Source: Pseudorhizobium tarimense (GTDB lineage: Bacteria > Pseudomonadota > Alphaproteobacteria > Rhizobiales > Rhizobiaceae). Taken from it: a DNA stretch of 64,000 bases. This document shows positions 1-8,646 of the stretch, in pieces. Both the position numbers and the translations under genes were made by a program. The notes under the pieces were generated by a model. That model made no database searches, was not told where the DNA came from, and saw only the letters and a program-made list of their open reading frames with translations. The stretch is taken from positions 62,001 to 126,000 of the forward strand of contig NZ_JALJRA010000010.1 of NCBI RefSeq assembly GCF_022968135.1. The letters run 5' to 3'. Position 1 is the first letter of the stretch. The number at the start of each line of letters is the position of its first letter.

Positions 1-477
1 TTGGAGGTGCGGCTGATGCCGACGAGCACGACATCGGCCTGATCATAATCCTCCGGCAGCTGGCCGTCGTCATGGTCCATCGTGAAGTTCAGAGCATCCA
101 TGCGGGCAAAGTAGGTGGCATCGAGATCGTGCTGAGCGCCGACCCGCCGCCTGGAGGGGGAGCCGAGGTAGCGCTGGAAGGTCGCAATGACCGGCTTCCA
201 GGACATTGACGCTTGGCGTGCCGAGCTCGTTGCAGCGCATCTCGACCAGCGCTGCCAGCTCCTGATCAATGAGCGTGTAAAGAACGATGCCCGGCTGGCG
301 ATCGATTGCCTCCAGCACGGCGAGTAGCTGCTTGCGGTTTCGGATCAGCGGATAAACATGCTCAATCGGCGCGGAACCAAAGAACTGAGCCGATACCGCC
401 CGACCGGCCGAGATCAGGGTTTCACCGGTCGAGTCAGAAACGAGGTGCAGGTGAAAGAAGTTTTTCCGGTTCTCCAC
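1..477 (-). pseudogene. ppsR: Pyruvate, phosphate dikinase regulatory protein (DUF299), frameshifted and cut by window edge
   Basis: Family role (established): DUF299 proteins are bifunctional Ser/Thr kinase/pyrophosphorylases that control PEP synthase or pyruvate phosphate dikinase. The first part reads in frame from a GTG at 475-477 ([19 protein letters not shown], then [22 protein letters not shown]). At about 195-198 the frame shifts. Dropping one base from the TT at 196-197 restores the expected continuation ([18 protein letters not shown], later [21 protein letters not shown]) down to the start of the P-loop (GISRTS) at base 1. Read literally, translation leaves the family frame after about 94 codons and ends at position 70. 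The C-terminal half lies outside the window. One extra base could be a real mutation or a sequencing or assembly error. Family identity is clear; the state of the gene is uncertain. Confidence 0.8.
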
Positions 478-493
478 GCTGTTCTTTACCCTT

Positions 494-682
494 TGTTGAT
501 AACTCGGGAGAACCGCAAGCCGGTTCATGACGAGGTCCATCTGGAGGGGAAAACCGCCGAGTTGTCCACATTCGGTCGATGGACCTGCTGAGATCAGCAG
601 CACTTGTGGATAGTGGTGAGGAGTTTGGATCCTTGCTTCTAGATTCACATGTTTTCCACAACATCCTCTCTCTTGTGGACTA
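494..682. promoter_or_regulatory. DnaA-box cluster
   Basis: Compared with TTATCCACA: 494-502 reads TTATCAACA on the minus strand (8/9), 562-570 TTGTCCACA on plus (8/9), 605-613 CTATCCACA on minus (8/9), 652-660 TTTTCCACA on plus (8/9), and 674-682 TAGTCCACA on minus (7/9). Five near-consensus boxes within 190 bp is far above chance in this GC-rich DNA. The leftmost box sits just upstream of the ppsR-like start, so DnaA binding could also affect that promoter (inference). Confidence 0.75.
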
Positions 683-802
683 AGCCACCCCGTTGATGTT
701 GCATCAGGATCTCTTCTTATCCCTTCAAGTGTGAAATCGCCCCGAAACAAGCCGCGCTGTCTTCTTCGACGTGGCGGATCGCCGCGCTTCACGTGGACAG
801 CG

Positions 803-868
803 TTTAATCCTTGATACCCACCGACTCTAAGAAATAGAAAGCCTTTTAAAATAGATTCCTATTTAGGA
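803..868. other. AT-rich segment, candidate DNA-unwinding element
   Basis: Around 824-864 the sequence is dominated by A and T (runs such as CTTTTAAAATAG and CCTATTTAGG), in contrast with the GC-rich surroundings. It lies between the DnaA boxes and hemE. It also contains GANTC sites at 823-827 and 854-858, the CcrM methylation target in alphaproteobacteria. No canonical TTAA-N7-TTAA CtrA site was found. Confidence 0.5.
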
Positions 869-876
869 GGAAAACC

Positions 877-1908
877 TTGACCGGCCCATTCCGGAAGATC
901 GTGGCGGTGCTCGAAGGGCAGACCGTGTCACCTCCCCCCATCTGGCTGATGAGACAGGCAGGGCGCTACCTCCCGGAATATCGCGAGACGCGTGCGGAGG
1001 CCGGAAGCTTCCTCGATCTCTGTTATTCGCCGAAGCATGCGGTGGAAGTGACGCTACAGCCGATCAGACGCTATGGCTTTGATGCGGCGATCCTGTTCTC
1101 CGACATTCTGGTGATCCCGGATGCGCTGAAGCGCAATGTGCGCTTCGTGCAGGGCGAGGGTCCGCAAATGGATCCGATCGACGTGGCCGAGATTGCCGGT
1201 CTCAGCCCTGAAGGGGTGATGGATCATCTGGCGCCGGTGATCGAAACCGTGCGTCGCCTGCGCCAGGAGCTTCCGGAGGAAACGACGCTTCTCGGCTTCT
1301 GCGGCGCGCCATGGACGGTTGCGACCTACATGATCGCCGGCCACGGGACGTCCGATCAGGCGCCGGCCCGGCTCTTTTCGTACCGCAACCCGCAGGCCTT
1401 TCCACGTCTCCTGGACATTCTTGCCGACATTTCCGCCGAGTATCTGATTGCGCAGCTGGATGCCGGTGCCGATGCGGTGCAGATCTTCGATTCCTGGGCG
1501 GGTGTTCTGGGCGAAGAGGAATTCCAACGCTACGCCGTGGGGCCGGTGTCGCGCATCATCGGGAAGGTCCGGGCCGCACGACCCGGCGCGCGGATAATCG
1601 CCTTTGCCAAAGGTGCCGGCATGAACCTGAAGTCATACCGCCAAGGCACCGACGCAAATGCGATCGGGCTGGACTGGACGGTGCCGCTTTCCTTTGCGGC
1701 GGAGCTGCAGAAGGACGGACCTGTGCAAGGCAACCTCGATCCGATGCGGGTGGTGGCTGGCGGGGCTGCTCTGGAAGAGGGTGTCGACGCAATCCTGCAG
1801 AAGCTCGGAAACGGTCCGCTGATCTTCAATCTAGGTCATGGGATCACCCCGGAGGCAGACCCCGCCCATGTGAGTGATCTGGTCCGGCGTGTGCGGGGAG
1901 CCATGTGA
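877..1908 (+). CDS. hemE: Uroporphyrinogen decarboxylase
   Basis: HemE removes four carboxyl groups from uroporphyrinogen III to give coproporphyrinogen III in cytoplasmic haem synthesis. The 343-aa product has both family signatures: [18 protein letters not shown] near residues 20-36 and [13 protein letters not shown] near residue 141. The length is normal. The start is a TTG with a strong AGGAGG six bases upstream (865-870); no ATG fits better. It is the first gene to the right of the putative origin and overlaps hemJ by one base, so the two are probably co-transcribed. Confidence 0.97.
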   Translation: MTGPFRKIVAVLEGQTVSPPPIWLMRQAGRYLPEYRETRAEAGSFLDLCYSPKHAVEVTLQPIRRYGFDAAILFSDILVIPDALKRNVRFVQGEGPQMDPIDVAEIAGLSPEGVMDHLAPVIETVRRLRQELPEETTLLGFCGAPWTVATYMIAGHGTSDQAPARLFSYRNPQAFPRLLDILADISAEYLIAQLDAGADAVQIFDSWAGVLGEEEFQRYAVGPVSRIIGKVRAARPGARIIAFAKGAGMNLKSYRQGTDANAIGLDWTVPLSFAAELQKDGPVQGNLDPMRVVAGGAALEEGVDAILQKLGNGPLIFNLGHGITPEADPAHVSDLVRRVRGAM

Positions 1909-2453
1909 TGACTGAGACGGAAAAGCAGGTTTCCAGTTCAGCCGGACGACGGGCGGGAACACGCGCCTATATTGCTCTCGCGATCTTTGTGGCGATCATC
2001 ATCGGCCTCTATGTTGTCCAGCCGGACAGCTTCTCGCGCTGGATGACGGCGCTGCATGTGATCGCCGTGATTTCATGGATGGCGGGGCTTCTCTACATGC
2101 CGCGGCTGTTCATCTACCACAGCGACGCTGCGCCGGGTTCGGAGCAGTCGGAAACCTTCAAGGTGATGGAGCAGCGGCTGCTGAAGGTCATCATGAACCC
2201 GGCGATGATGATCACCTGGATCCTGGGGCTCTATCTCGCCTGGGATGTCTTCCGCTTCCAGGGCGGGTGGCTGCACGCCAAGATCACCCTCGTCGTCGTC
2301 TTGACCATCGTGCATGTGCTGTTCAGCCGGACGGTGCGCAGGTTTGCAGCAGACGGCCCGCGCAAGTCACCGCGCTACTGGCGGATGATGAACGAGGCCC
2401 CGACCCTGCTGATGATCGCCATCGTGATCCTGGTTATCGTCAAGCCGTTCTGA
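1908..2453 (+). CDS. hemJ: HemJ-type protoporphyrinogen IX oxidase, membrane protein
   Basis: HemJ (UPF0093) oxidises protoporphyrinogen IX to protoporphyrin IX in the inner membrane of bacteria lacking HemG or HemY. The 181-aa product has several hydrophobic helices (for example YIALAIFVAIIIGLYVV and LLMIAIVILVIVKPF) and the conserved His-bearing stretch LHVIAVISWMAGLLYMPRLF. ATG 1908 overlaps the hemE stop in TGATG; a GTG three bases earlier is an alternative. Its place directly after hemE fits one haem-synthesis unit. Confidence 0.92.
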   Translation: MTETEKQVSSSAGRRAGTRAYIALAIFVAIIIGLYVVQPDSFSRWMTALHVIAVISWMAGLLYMPRLFIYHSDAAPGSEQSETFKVMEQRLLKVIMNPAMMITWILGLYLAWDVFRFQGGWLHAKITLVVVLTIVHVLFSRTVRRFAADGPRKSPRYWRMMNEAPTLLMIAIVILVIVKPF

Positions 2454-2460
2454 TTCCGGC

Positions 2461-2480
2461 TCGCCTTTCGGCGAAGTTTT
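2461..2480 (+). terminator. Weak hairpin after hemJ
   Basis: A short stem TCGCC (2461-2465) pairs with GGCGA (2470-2474) across a TTTC loop and is followed by AGTTTT. It lies eight bases after the hemJ stop. The stem is only 5 bp, so this is a weak or partial terminator at best. Confidence 0.35.
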
Positions 2481-2639
2481 GTGCAGAACCCCTTGCGAGG
2501 TTTCGCCAGACTCGCTATTTTCGCGCCATCTCATCTCGTGGCATGCGTGTAATCACTCATACTCCCCGGAGAACCTCCGCGGTCGAGGGTTTCACCGGCA
2601 CGCCTTTTTCCCCTTCTACGCTCAACGTGGTCCCCCTTC
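2481..2639 (+). promoter_or_regulatory. rho 5' leader, pyrimidine-rich and without a Shine-Dalgarno site
   Basis: The gap before rho ends in long C/T-rich stretches (CCTTTTTCCCCTTCTACGC and GGTCCCCCTTC right up to the ATG). No purine-rich ribosome site is visible before 2640. In other bacteria rho controls itself by terminating in its own leader, and C-rich, G-poor RNA is what Rho binds. Autoregulation here is inference. Confidence 0.4.
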
Positions 2640-3905
2640 ATGGCTGAAATGAAGCTTCAAGAACTCAAAAGCAAATCCCCTACCGATTTGCTGACCTTTG
2701 CCGAATCGCTCGAGGTCGAAAACGCCAGCACGATGCGCAAGCAGGAGCTGATGTTCGCGATCCTCAAGGTTCTGGCGAGCCAGGACGTCGAGATCATCGG
2801 TGAGGGTGTGGTGGAAGTTCTGCAGGATGGCTTCGGCTTCCTGCGCTCGGCCAATGCCAACTACCTGCCGGGCCCGGATGACATCTACATCTCTCCTTCG
2901 CAGATCCGTCGTTTCTCGCTGAAGACCGGCGATACGGTAGAAGGTCCGATCCGCGGTCCAAAGGAAGGCGAACGCTATTTCGCGCTGCTGAAGGTCAACA
3001 CGATCAACTTCGATGATCCGGAGAAGATCCGCCACAAGGTCCACTTTGACAATCTGACGCCGCTCTATCCGAACGAGCGGTTCAAGATGGAACTGGATGT
3101 TCCGACCTCAAAGGATCTCTCTTCCCGCGTGATCGATCTGGTTGCGCCGCTGGGCAAGGGCCAGCGTGGACTGATCGTGGCGCCGCCCCGCACAGGTAAG
3201 ACGGTTCTGTTGCAGAACATTGCCCACTCGATCACCAACAATCATCCGGAATGCTACCTGATCGTGCTGCTGATCGACGAGCGGCCGGAAGAAGTGACCG
3301 ACATGCAGCGCTCGGTTCGTGGCGAAGTGGTTTCGTCGACCTTCGATGAGCCTGCGGTTCGCCACGTTCAGGTTGCCGAAATGGTGATCGAAAAGGCAAA
3401 GCGCCTGGTCGAGCATGGCCGCGACGTCGTCATCCTGCTTGATTCCATCACCCGCCTCGGCCGCGCCTACAACACCGTTGTCCCCTCATCAGGCAAGGTA
3501 TTGACCGGTGGTGTAGACGCCAATGCTCTGCAGCGCCCGAAGCGCTTCTTCGGCGCAGCCCGCAACATCGAAGAAGGCGGCTCGCTGACGATCATCGCAA
3601 CGGCTCTCATCGATACCGGCAGCCGCATGGACGAAGTGATCTTCGAAGAGTTCAAGGGCACCGGCAACTCGGAAGTTGTGCTCGACCGCAAGGTCGCAGA
3701 CAAGCGCATCTTCCCGGCAATGGACATCCTTAAGTCCGGCACCCGCAAGGAAGACTTGCTTGTGCCGCGCCAGGATCTTCAGAAGATCTTCGTGCTGCGT
3801 CGGATTCTTGCGCCGATGGGAACGACGGACGCCATCGAGTTTCTGATCGACAAGCTCAAGCAGACGAAGAACAATGGCGATTTCTTCGACTCGATGAACA
3901 CCTAG
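2640..3905 (+). CDS. rho: Transcription termination factor Rho
   Basis: Rho is the hexameric RNA-dependent ATPase that ends transcription of untranslated RNA. The 421-aa product shows the N-terminal helical domain ([12 protein letters not shown]), the CSD-type RNA-binding domain ([11 protein letters not shown], then [13 protein letters not shown]), a P-loop APPRTGKT near residues 181-188, Walker [12 protein letters not shown], and the Q- and R-loop region ([20 protein letters not shown]). The length is typical. ATG 2640 gives the usual rhizobial N-terminus [12 protein letters not shown], although no clear ribosome site precedes it. Confidence 0.98.
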   Translation: MAEMKLQELKSKSPTDLLTFAESLEVENASTMRKQELMFAILKVLASQDVEIIGEGVVEVLQDGFGFLRSANANYLPGPDDIYISPSQIRRFSLKTGDTVEGPIRGPKEGERYFALLKVNTINFDDPEKIRHKVHFDNLTPLYPNERFKMELDVPTSKDLSSRVIDLVAPLGKGQRGLIVAPPRTGKTVLLQNIAHSITNNHPECYLIVLLIDERPEEVTDMQRSVRGEVVSSTFDEPAVRHVQVAEMVIEKAKRLVEHGRDVVILLDSITRLGRAYNTVVPSSGKVLTGGVDANALQRPKRFFGAARNIEEGGSLTIIATALIDTGSRMDEVIFEEFKGTGNSEVVLDRKVADKRIFPAMDILKSGTRKEDLLVPRQDLQKIFVLRRILAPMGTTDAIEFLIDKLKQTKNNGDFFDSMNT

Positions 3906-3933
3906 GAGTTCATTAGCCGGATTCTCGGTTTTC

Positions 3934-3965
3934 CGCCCGGCATCCGTGCCGGGCGTTCGTGTTTG
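3934..3965 (+). terminator. Rho-independent terminator after rho
   Basis: A 9-bp stem CGCCCGGCA (3934-3942) pairs with TGCCGGGCG (3947-3955) over a TCCG loop, followed by TTCGTGTTTGG. It sits 29 bases after the rho stop and ahead of mnmE. The downstream T content is moderate. Confidence 0.65.
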
Positions 3966-3983
3966 GAGCGTCAGGTGCTGCAC

Positions 3984-5291
3984 ATGAAACCTCCCGCTGA
4001 TACGATCTTCGCCTTGTCAAGCGGCGCTCTTCCCGCCGGTGTTGCTGTTGTGCGGCTGAGCGGCCCGCGCGCTTTCCGTGCCTTGGAAGCGCTGACGCAA
4101 AAGCCCTTGCTGGAAGCGAGGCAAGCCGCGCTGCGGAAGATCGTTGGCCGCAGTGGTCTGATGTTGGATAAGGCGCTGGTGCTGACCTTCCAGGCGCCCC
4201 ACTCTTTCACCGGTGAGGACGTCGTCGAACTTCATCTGCACGGAAGCCGGGCAGTCGTTCACGCTGTCCTGGGAGAATTGGGTGAAATGATCGGCCTAAG
4301 GCAGGCGGAGGCGGGCGAATTTTCCCGTCGCGCGTTCGAGAATGGGCGGTTGGACCTTATTGAAGCAGAGGGCTTGGCAGAACTCATCTCCGCAGAAACG
4401 GAGATGCAAAGGCGCTTGGCTGTCGAGCAAAGCTTCGGTGGCCAGTCGGCACTTTACGAGGGTTGGGCGCAACGATTGACCTATGCTCGGGCGATGATCG
4501 AGGCCGAGCTTGACTTCGCTGACGAGGATGATGTGCCAGGCTCTGTGGCCGACAAGATGGTGCAGGACATCAGGAAGCTTCAAGACGAGCTCGGCCGGCA
4601 CCTAACGTACGCACGGGCCGGCGAGATCATCCGCGATGGTTACAAGATTGCGATCATCGGTGCGCCGAATGCGGGGAAATCAAGCCTGCTCAACGCTCTT
4701 GCGAGCAGAGACATCGCGATCGTTACGGAGGTTGCCGGTACTACCCGAGACATCATCCATGTGGATCTGGACCTTGATGGATATCTGGTGAAGCTGTTCG
4801 ACACTGCCGGGCTGCGGGATAGCGAGGATCTGGTGGAACAGGAAGGCATCCGTCGGGCTTGGATGGCGATTGAGGAGGCGGACCTCGTCATTCACCTCGA
4901 GGAGATTGATTCGCGGGCCGAACGACCTGAACTTCCGCGTCACAAGGAGATACTTTGGGTCGGAAGCAAGAGCGATCTCCACCAGACATCCCTGAACTAT
5001 GATCTTTGCCTGTCGGCAAAAACAGGCGAGGGAATCCCTGGGTTGCGTGCCTTCATCGTTGAGAAAATACAAGGCGTCTGGGCCGGAGGCTCTGTGCCGA
5101 CACGCCAGCGGCAACTGGACCTGCTCAAAATCGCTTCCAATTCCATACGAGACGCGCTAAATGCGCGGGAGCTTGAGTTCCGTGCTGAGCATCTACGTTC
5201 TGCAGCAGCCGCGCTTGGTCGAATCACGGGACGCGTTGATGTCGAGCAACTTCTCGACGTCATCTTTTCGCAGTTTTGCATCGGCAAGTGA
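3984..5291 (+). CDS. mnmE: tRNA modification GTPase MnmE (TrmE)
   Basis: MnmE works with MnmG to put the cmnm5 group on U34 of tRNAs. The 435-aa product has the N-terminal tetrahydrofolate-binding domain, an internal G domain with G1 GAPNAGKSS (about residue 226) and G3 DTAGLRD (about 273), and ends in the essential CIGK motif. The usual NKxD of G4 reads SKSD. ATG 3984 gives the usual start [14 protein letters not shown]; a TTG at 3963 would add seven residues. mnmG follows 34 bases later. The stop codon lies inside a parS-like site. Confidence 0.95.
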   Translation: MKPPADTIFALSSGALPAGVAVVRLSGPRAFRALEALTQKPLLEARQAALRKIVGRSGLMLDKALVLTFQAPHSFTGEDVVELHLHGSRAVVHAVLGELGEMIGLRQAEAGEFSRRAFENGRLDLIEAEGLAELISAETEMQRRLAVEQSFGGQSALYEGWAQRLTYARAMIEAELDFADEDDVPGSVADKMVQDIRKLQDELGRHLTYARAGEIIRDGYKIAIIGAPNAGKSSLLNALASRDIAIVTEVAGTTRDIIHVDLDLDGYLVKLFDTAGLRDSEDLVEQEGIRRAWMAIEEADLVIHLEEIDSRAERPELPRHKEILWVGSKSDLHQTSLNYDLCLSAKTGEGIPGLRAFIVEKIQGVWAGGSVPTRQRQLDLLKIASNSIRDALNARELEFRAEHLRSAAAALGRITGRVDVEQLLDVIFSQFCIGK

Positions 5292-5304
5292 TTCACGTGA
5301 AACA
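5289..5304. promoter_or_regulatory. parS: parS-like centromere site 1
   Basis: TGATTCACGTGAAACA matches the alphaproteobacterial parS consensus TGTTTCACGTGAAACA at 15 of 16 positions. It covers the mnmE stop codon and the start of the mnmE-mnmG gap. ParB, encoded 3.3 kb downstream, would bind here to load the segregation complex next to the origin. Binding is inferred from sequence. Confidence 0.75.
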
Positions 5305-5325
5305 CGTGGAGCATGGAAGGTCACT

Positions 5326-7203
5326 ATGACAGTTTCTTACGACGTCATCGTCATCGGCGGGGGGCATGCCGGCTGCGAGGCCGCCAGTGCTTCGGCGCGC
5401 ATGGGCGCCAGAACCGCCCTCATTACTCACAAGCGCGAAACTATTGGCGTGATGTCGTGCAATCCTGCGATAGGTGGCCTCGGTAAAGGGCATCTGGTGC
5501 GCGAGGTCGATGCGCTGGATGGCTTGATGGGGCGTGTGGCCGATGCTGCGGGCATTCAGTTTCGCATGCTCAATCGCCGAAAGGGACCGGCGGTCAGAGG
5601 TCCGCGGACACAGGCGGATCGAAAGCTTTATCGCCTAGCCATGCAGCAGGCGATTGAGGATCATCCTAATCTGGTGGTTATCGAAGGCGATGCGCACGAC
5701 ATTATGACACGCGAAGGATGTGTCTCTGGTGTAGCCATGGCTGATGGACGCATGTTTACTGCGCCCTCGGTCGTTCTGACGACGGGAACCTTCCTTCGGG
5801 GTCTTATTCATATCGGCACCGAAAGGATTCCAGCCGGACGTGTCGGTGAGGCGCCGTCTCAAGGATTGTCTGCTACACTTGCCCGTCATGGCGTTGCACT
5901 AGGTCGCCTCAAGACGGGTACGCCAGCAAGGCTTGATGGAAGCACGATCGACTGGTCAGTCGTTGGCAGACAGACAGCCGACGATGAAGCCGTCCCCTTC
6001 TCCTTCATGACGGGACGCATTACCAACCCTCAGATAGAGTGTGGCGTCACGCGCACAACCGATGCAACGCACAAGATCATTGCGGACAACATCCACCTCT
6101 CTGCCATGTATTCTGGACAGATCGAAGGTGTTGGGCCGCGATACTGCCCGTCGATTGAGGACAAGATCGTCCGGTTCGGAGAGCGGAACGGCCATCAGAT
6201 CTTTCTTGAACCGGAAGGTCTCGACGATACCACCGTTTACCCAAATGGGATTTCAACTTCTCTCCCGGCGGCTGTGCAGGAGATGTTCATCCGCACGATC
6301 CCTGGGCTGGATAAGGTGCGGATCGTTCAGCCAGGTTACGCCATCGAATACGATCACGTTGACCCGCGAGAGCTCGACATGTCACTAGAGCTTAGGAAGC
6401 TGCCGGGCCTCTTCCTAGCTGGCCAGATCAACGGGACGACCGGATATGAAGAGGCAGCCGCGCAGGGCTTAGCTGCAGGGCTCAATGCCGCGCTCAAGGC
6501 AGGTGGCCACGATGATCCTTATCACTTCAGCCGGTCAAGTTCCTATCTAGGCGTGATGCTCGACGACCTCACCTCCCGCGGCGTAACTGAACCTTATCGG
6601 ATGTTCACATCCCGTGCGGAATACAGGCTTTCGCTGCGTGTCGACAATGCCGATGCGCGGCTAACGCCCGAAGGCATTAAACTTGGGCTTGTGGGGTCTG
6701 CGCGCGCTGAGCATTATCAAGCCTTCGAGGAAGCAGTGACGCGGTGGCGGTTGCGGCTAAAGACGCTATCCCTAACACCCAATGAGGCCGCGTCCCATGG
6801 TCTCAGGATCAACCAGGATGGTCAACGCCGTAGCGCCTTCGACCTGCTGAGTTATCAGGATGTTACCGTCGCCTCGCTCCGCAGCATATGGGGAGAACTG
6901 AATGATGTCCCCAAGCGCGTGGCGGAAGCTCTCGATATCGAGGGTGGATATGCGGTCTATCTGGAGCGGCAGGAAAGCGACATTGCCGTTCTGCGTCGCG
7001 ATGAAAGCCTTCGGATTCCCGAGGACTTCGACTACGCCGGGTTGTCGGGCCTGTCAAATGAGCTGAAGCAGAAGTTGTCACAGCAAAGGCCCAGCTCACT
7101 CGCTCAGGCCGCCCGTATGGAAGGAATGACACCGGCGGCGTCTGCCCTGTTACTCGCGATGCTGAGAAAACAGCCGCTGGATCGCGTGATGAGAGTCTCG
7201 TGA
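5326..7203 (+). CDS. mnmG: tRNA uridine 5-carboxymethylaminomethyl modification enzyme MnmG (GidA)
   Basis: MnmG is the FAD-dependent partner of MnmE. The 625-aa product has the FAD-binding [10 protein letters not shown] at residues 11-20, the family signature [13 protein letters not shown], and [20 protein letters not shown] 5326 follows GAAGG (5316-5320) and gives the usual [16 protein letters not shown]; the frame is open further upstream through mnmE but that part is not coding. The GC content of sample lines is about 48-53 percent, clearly below the synthetase or glutamate dehydrogenase genes. The stop overlaps the rsmG start. Confidence 0.97.
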   Translation: MTVSYDVIVIGGGHAGCEAASASARMGARTALITHKRETIGVMSCNPAIGGLGKGHLVREVDALDGLMGRVADAAGIQFRMLNRRKGPAVRGPRTQADRKLYRLAMQQAIEDHPNLVVIEGDAHDIMTREGCVSGVAMADGRMFTAPSVVLTTGTFLRGLIHIGTERIPAGRVGEAPSQGLSATLARHGVALGRLKTGTPARLDGSTIDWSVVGRQTADDEAVPFSFMTGRITNPQIECGVTRTTDATHKIIADNIHLSAMYSGQIEGVGPRYCPSIEDKIVRFGERNGHQIFLEPEGLDDTTVYPNGISTSLPAAVQEMFIRTIPGLDKVRIVQPGYAIEYDHVDPRELDMSLELRKLPGLFLAGQINGTTGYEEAAAQGLAAGLNAALKAGGHDDPYHFSRSSSYLGVMLDDLTSRGVTEPYRMFTSRAEYRLSLRVDNADARLTPEGIKLGLVGSARAEHYQAFEEAVTRWRLRLKTLSLTPNEAASHGLRINQDGQRRSAFDLLSYQDVTVASLRSIWGELNDVPKRVAEALDIEGGYAVYLERQESDIAVLRRDESLRIPEDFDYAGLSGLSNELKQKLSQQRPSSLAQAARMEGMTPAASALLLAMLRKQPLDRVMRVS

Positions 7204-7817
7204 TGCAGCTGAACCGCAAGCGTGTTTCACGTGAAACGCAAGAGCGGCTTGAGCATTTTGCAGATCTGTTTCGTAAGTGGTCTGCGCGCATCAACCTTGT
7301 GGCACCCTCGACGCTCGCAGAGCTGTGGGATCGACACATCGCCGATAGTGCGCAGATTTTTCAGCTTCGCCCTCAAGCCGCCACTTGGGTGGATCTGGGA
7401 TCCGGTGGGGGATTTCCTGGTATAATTACGGCTATTCTGATGCATGAGGCTGAAGGTGGCTGGGTTCATCTGGTGGAAAGCAACCAGAAAAAGGCCTCGT
7501 TTCTGCGTATTGCGCTCTTGGAAACGCAGGCTAAGGGCGAGGTTCATCCTGTTCGCATCGAAGAGGCCGTCAAGAAAATTAAGTCTTGCGAGTTTGTTTC
7601 CGCCCGTGCGCTGGCGGACCTGAACCTACTCTGTCAATACTCGGCACCATGGCTGATGGACGGAAAGGCAAGTGGTTTCTTCCACAAAGGCCGGGATTAC
7701 CGGTTCGAAGTGGATAAAGCGCGTGGTGAATGGCAGTTTGATCTGGTAGAACATCAGAGTGCCGTAGAGATCGACTCGGTCATCCTTGAGGTGAGTGGTC
7801 TCCGGCCAAGGGATTGA
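7203..7817 (+). CDS. rsmG: 16S rRNA (guanine527-N7)-methyltransferase RsmG (GidB)
   Basis: RsmG methylates N7 of G527 in 16S rRNA with SAM. The 204-aa product has the SAM-binding motif [11 protein letters not shown] near residues 63-73. ATG 7203 shares a base with the mnmG stop (TGATG), so translation is coupled. Codons 8-12 (VSRET) are encoded by a parS site. parA follows after 19 bases, which fits one mnmG-rsmG-parA-parB unit. Confidence 0.95.
   Translation: MQLNRKRVSRETQERLEHFADLFRKWSARINLVAPSTLAELWDRHIADSAQIFQLRPQAATWVDLGSGGGFPGIITAILMHEAEGGWVHLVESNQKKASFLRIALLETQAKGEVHPVRIEEAVKKIKSCEFVSARALADLNLLCQYSAPWLMDGKASGFFHKGRDYRFEVDKARGEWQFDLVEHQSAVEIDSVILEVSGLRPRD
7223..7238. promoter_or_regulatory. 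parS: parS-like centromere site 2, inside rsmG
   Basis: TGTTTCACGTGAAACG matches parS at 15 of 16 positions. It lies in codons 7-12 of rsmG, so the same bases encode an amino-acid stretch and a ParB-binding site. It is about 600 bp upstream of parA and about 6.5 kb from the putative origin. Confidence 0.85.
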
Positions 7818-7836
7818 TAGCCTCCTCAGGTGCGGT

Positions 7837-8628
7837 ATGAGCCATAACAATCGCATTATCACCATAGCGAATCAGAAAGGCGGCGTCGGCAAGACGACCA
7901 CCGCCATCAATTTGGCTACCGCCCTCGCGGCGATCGGTGAGCATGTTCTGATCGTTGATCTTGACCCGCAAGGGAACGCAAGCACGGGGCTTGGCATCGA
8001 CCGGCGTGACCGCGCGGTTTCTTCGTATGATCTTTTGATGGGGACGCGTTCGGTGGATCAGACGGTCCTGCCGACTGCGGTGCCGAACCTTTCGATCGTA
8101 CCGTCCACCATGGATCTTCTCGGCTTCGAGATGGAGATCGCGCAGCAGCCGGATCGGGTCTTCCGGCTCAAGCGTGCACTGCAGGAGATCGCCCTTCCCT
8201 ATTCCTATATCATCCTGGACTGCCCGCCCTCGTTCAATCTGCTGACGATGAATGCGATGGCTGCCGCGCAGTCGGTTCTCGTCCCGCTGCAATGCGAGTT
8301 CTTTGCGCTTGAAGGGTTGAGTCAGCTTCTGGAAACGGTCAATCAGGTGCGGCAGACTGTGAACCCTAGCCTGGACATCCAAGGTATCGTGCTGACGATG
8401 TTCGATGCCCGCAACAATCTTGCCCAGCAGGTGGTGAGCGATGTCAGGACCTATCTTGGCGATAAGGTCTACCACACGCTGATCCCGCGGAATGTTCGCG
8501 TCTCGGAGGCTCCGTCTTACGGCAAGCCGGCAATCCTCTACGATCTAAAATGTGCAGGCAGCCAAGCCTATCTGCAGCTGGCATCGGAAGTGATTCAGCG
8601 GGAGCGGCGTCGCAAGGCAGCAGCCTGA
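7837..8628 (+). CDS. parA: Chromosome-partitioning ATPase ParA
   Basis: ParA forms a DNA-bound ATP-dependent gradient that moves ParB-parS complexes. The 263-aa product starts MSHNNRIITIANQKGGVGKTT, with the deviant Walker A motif KGGVGKTT at residues 14-21, then VDLDPQGNASTGLG and LDCPPSFNLLTMNA. ATG 7837 was chosen because homologues start just before the Walker box and CAGG lies upstream. An in-frame start at 7795 inside rsmG is less likely. Confidence 0.97.
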   Translation: MSHNNRIITIANQKGGVGKTTTAINLATALAAIGEHVLIVDLDPQGNASTGLGIDRRDRAVSSYDLLMGTRSVDQTVLPTAVPNLSIVPSTMDLLGFEMEIAQQPDRVFRLKRALQEIALPYSYIILDCPPSFNLLTMNAMAAAQSVLVPLQCEFFALEGLSQLLETVNQVRQTVNPSLDIQGIVLTMFDARNNLAQQVVSDVRTYLGDKVYHTLIPRNVRVSEAPSYGKPAILYDLKCAGSQAYLQLASEVIQRERRRKAAA

Positions 8629-8646
8629 TAGACTGGTGGTGAAGAC

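Larger units (their letters stand above)
478..876. other. oriC: Putative chromosomal replication origin (oriC)
   Basis: This 399-bp gap lies between the divergent ppsR-like gene and hemE. That is where oriC lies in Caulobacter and, by published mapping, next to hemE in Sinorhizobium. Seen here: at least five DnaA-box-like 9-mers (494-502, 562-570, 605-613, 652-660, 674-682), an AT-rich stretch around 803-868 that could be the unwinding element, and GANTC methylation sites at 823-827 and 854-858 plus a GATTC near 642. The hemE promoter and ribosome site must also lie at the right end. Function is inferred from position and motifs. Confidence 0.8.

Noticed and set aside
785..800. CACGTG core near hemE as a third parS site
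   Set aside because: Only the CACGTG core and a few flanking bases match; about six of 16 positions differ from the consensus.
803..860. CtrA binding site in the origin
   Set aside because: TTAA occurs at 804 and 846 but neither has a second TTAA seven bases away.
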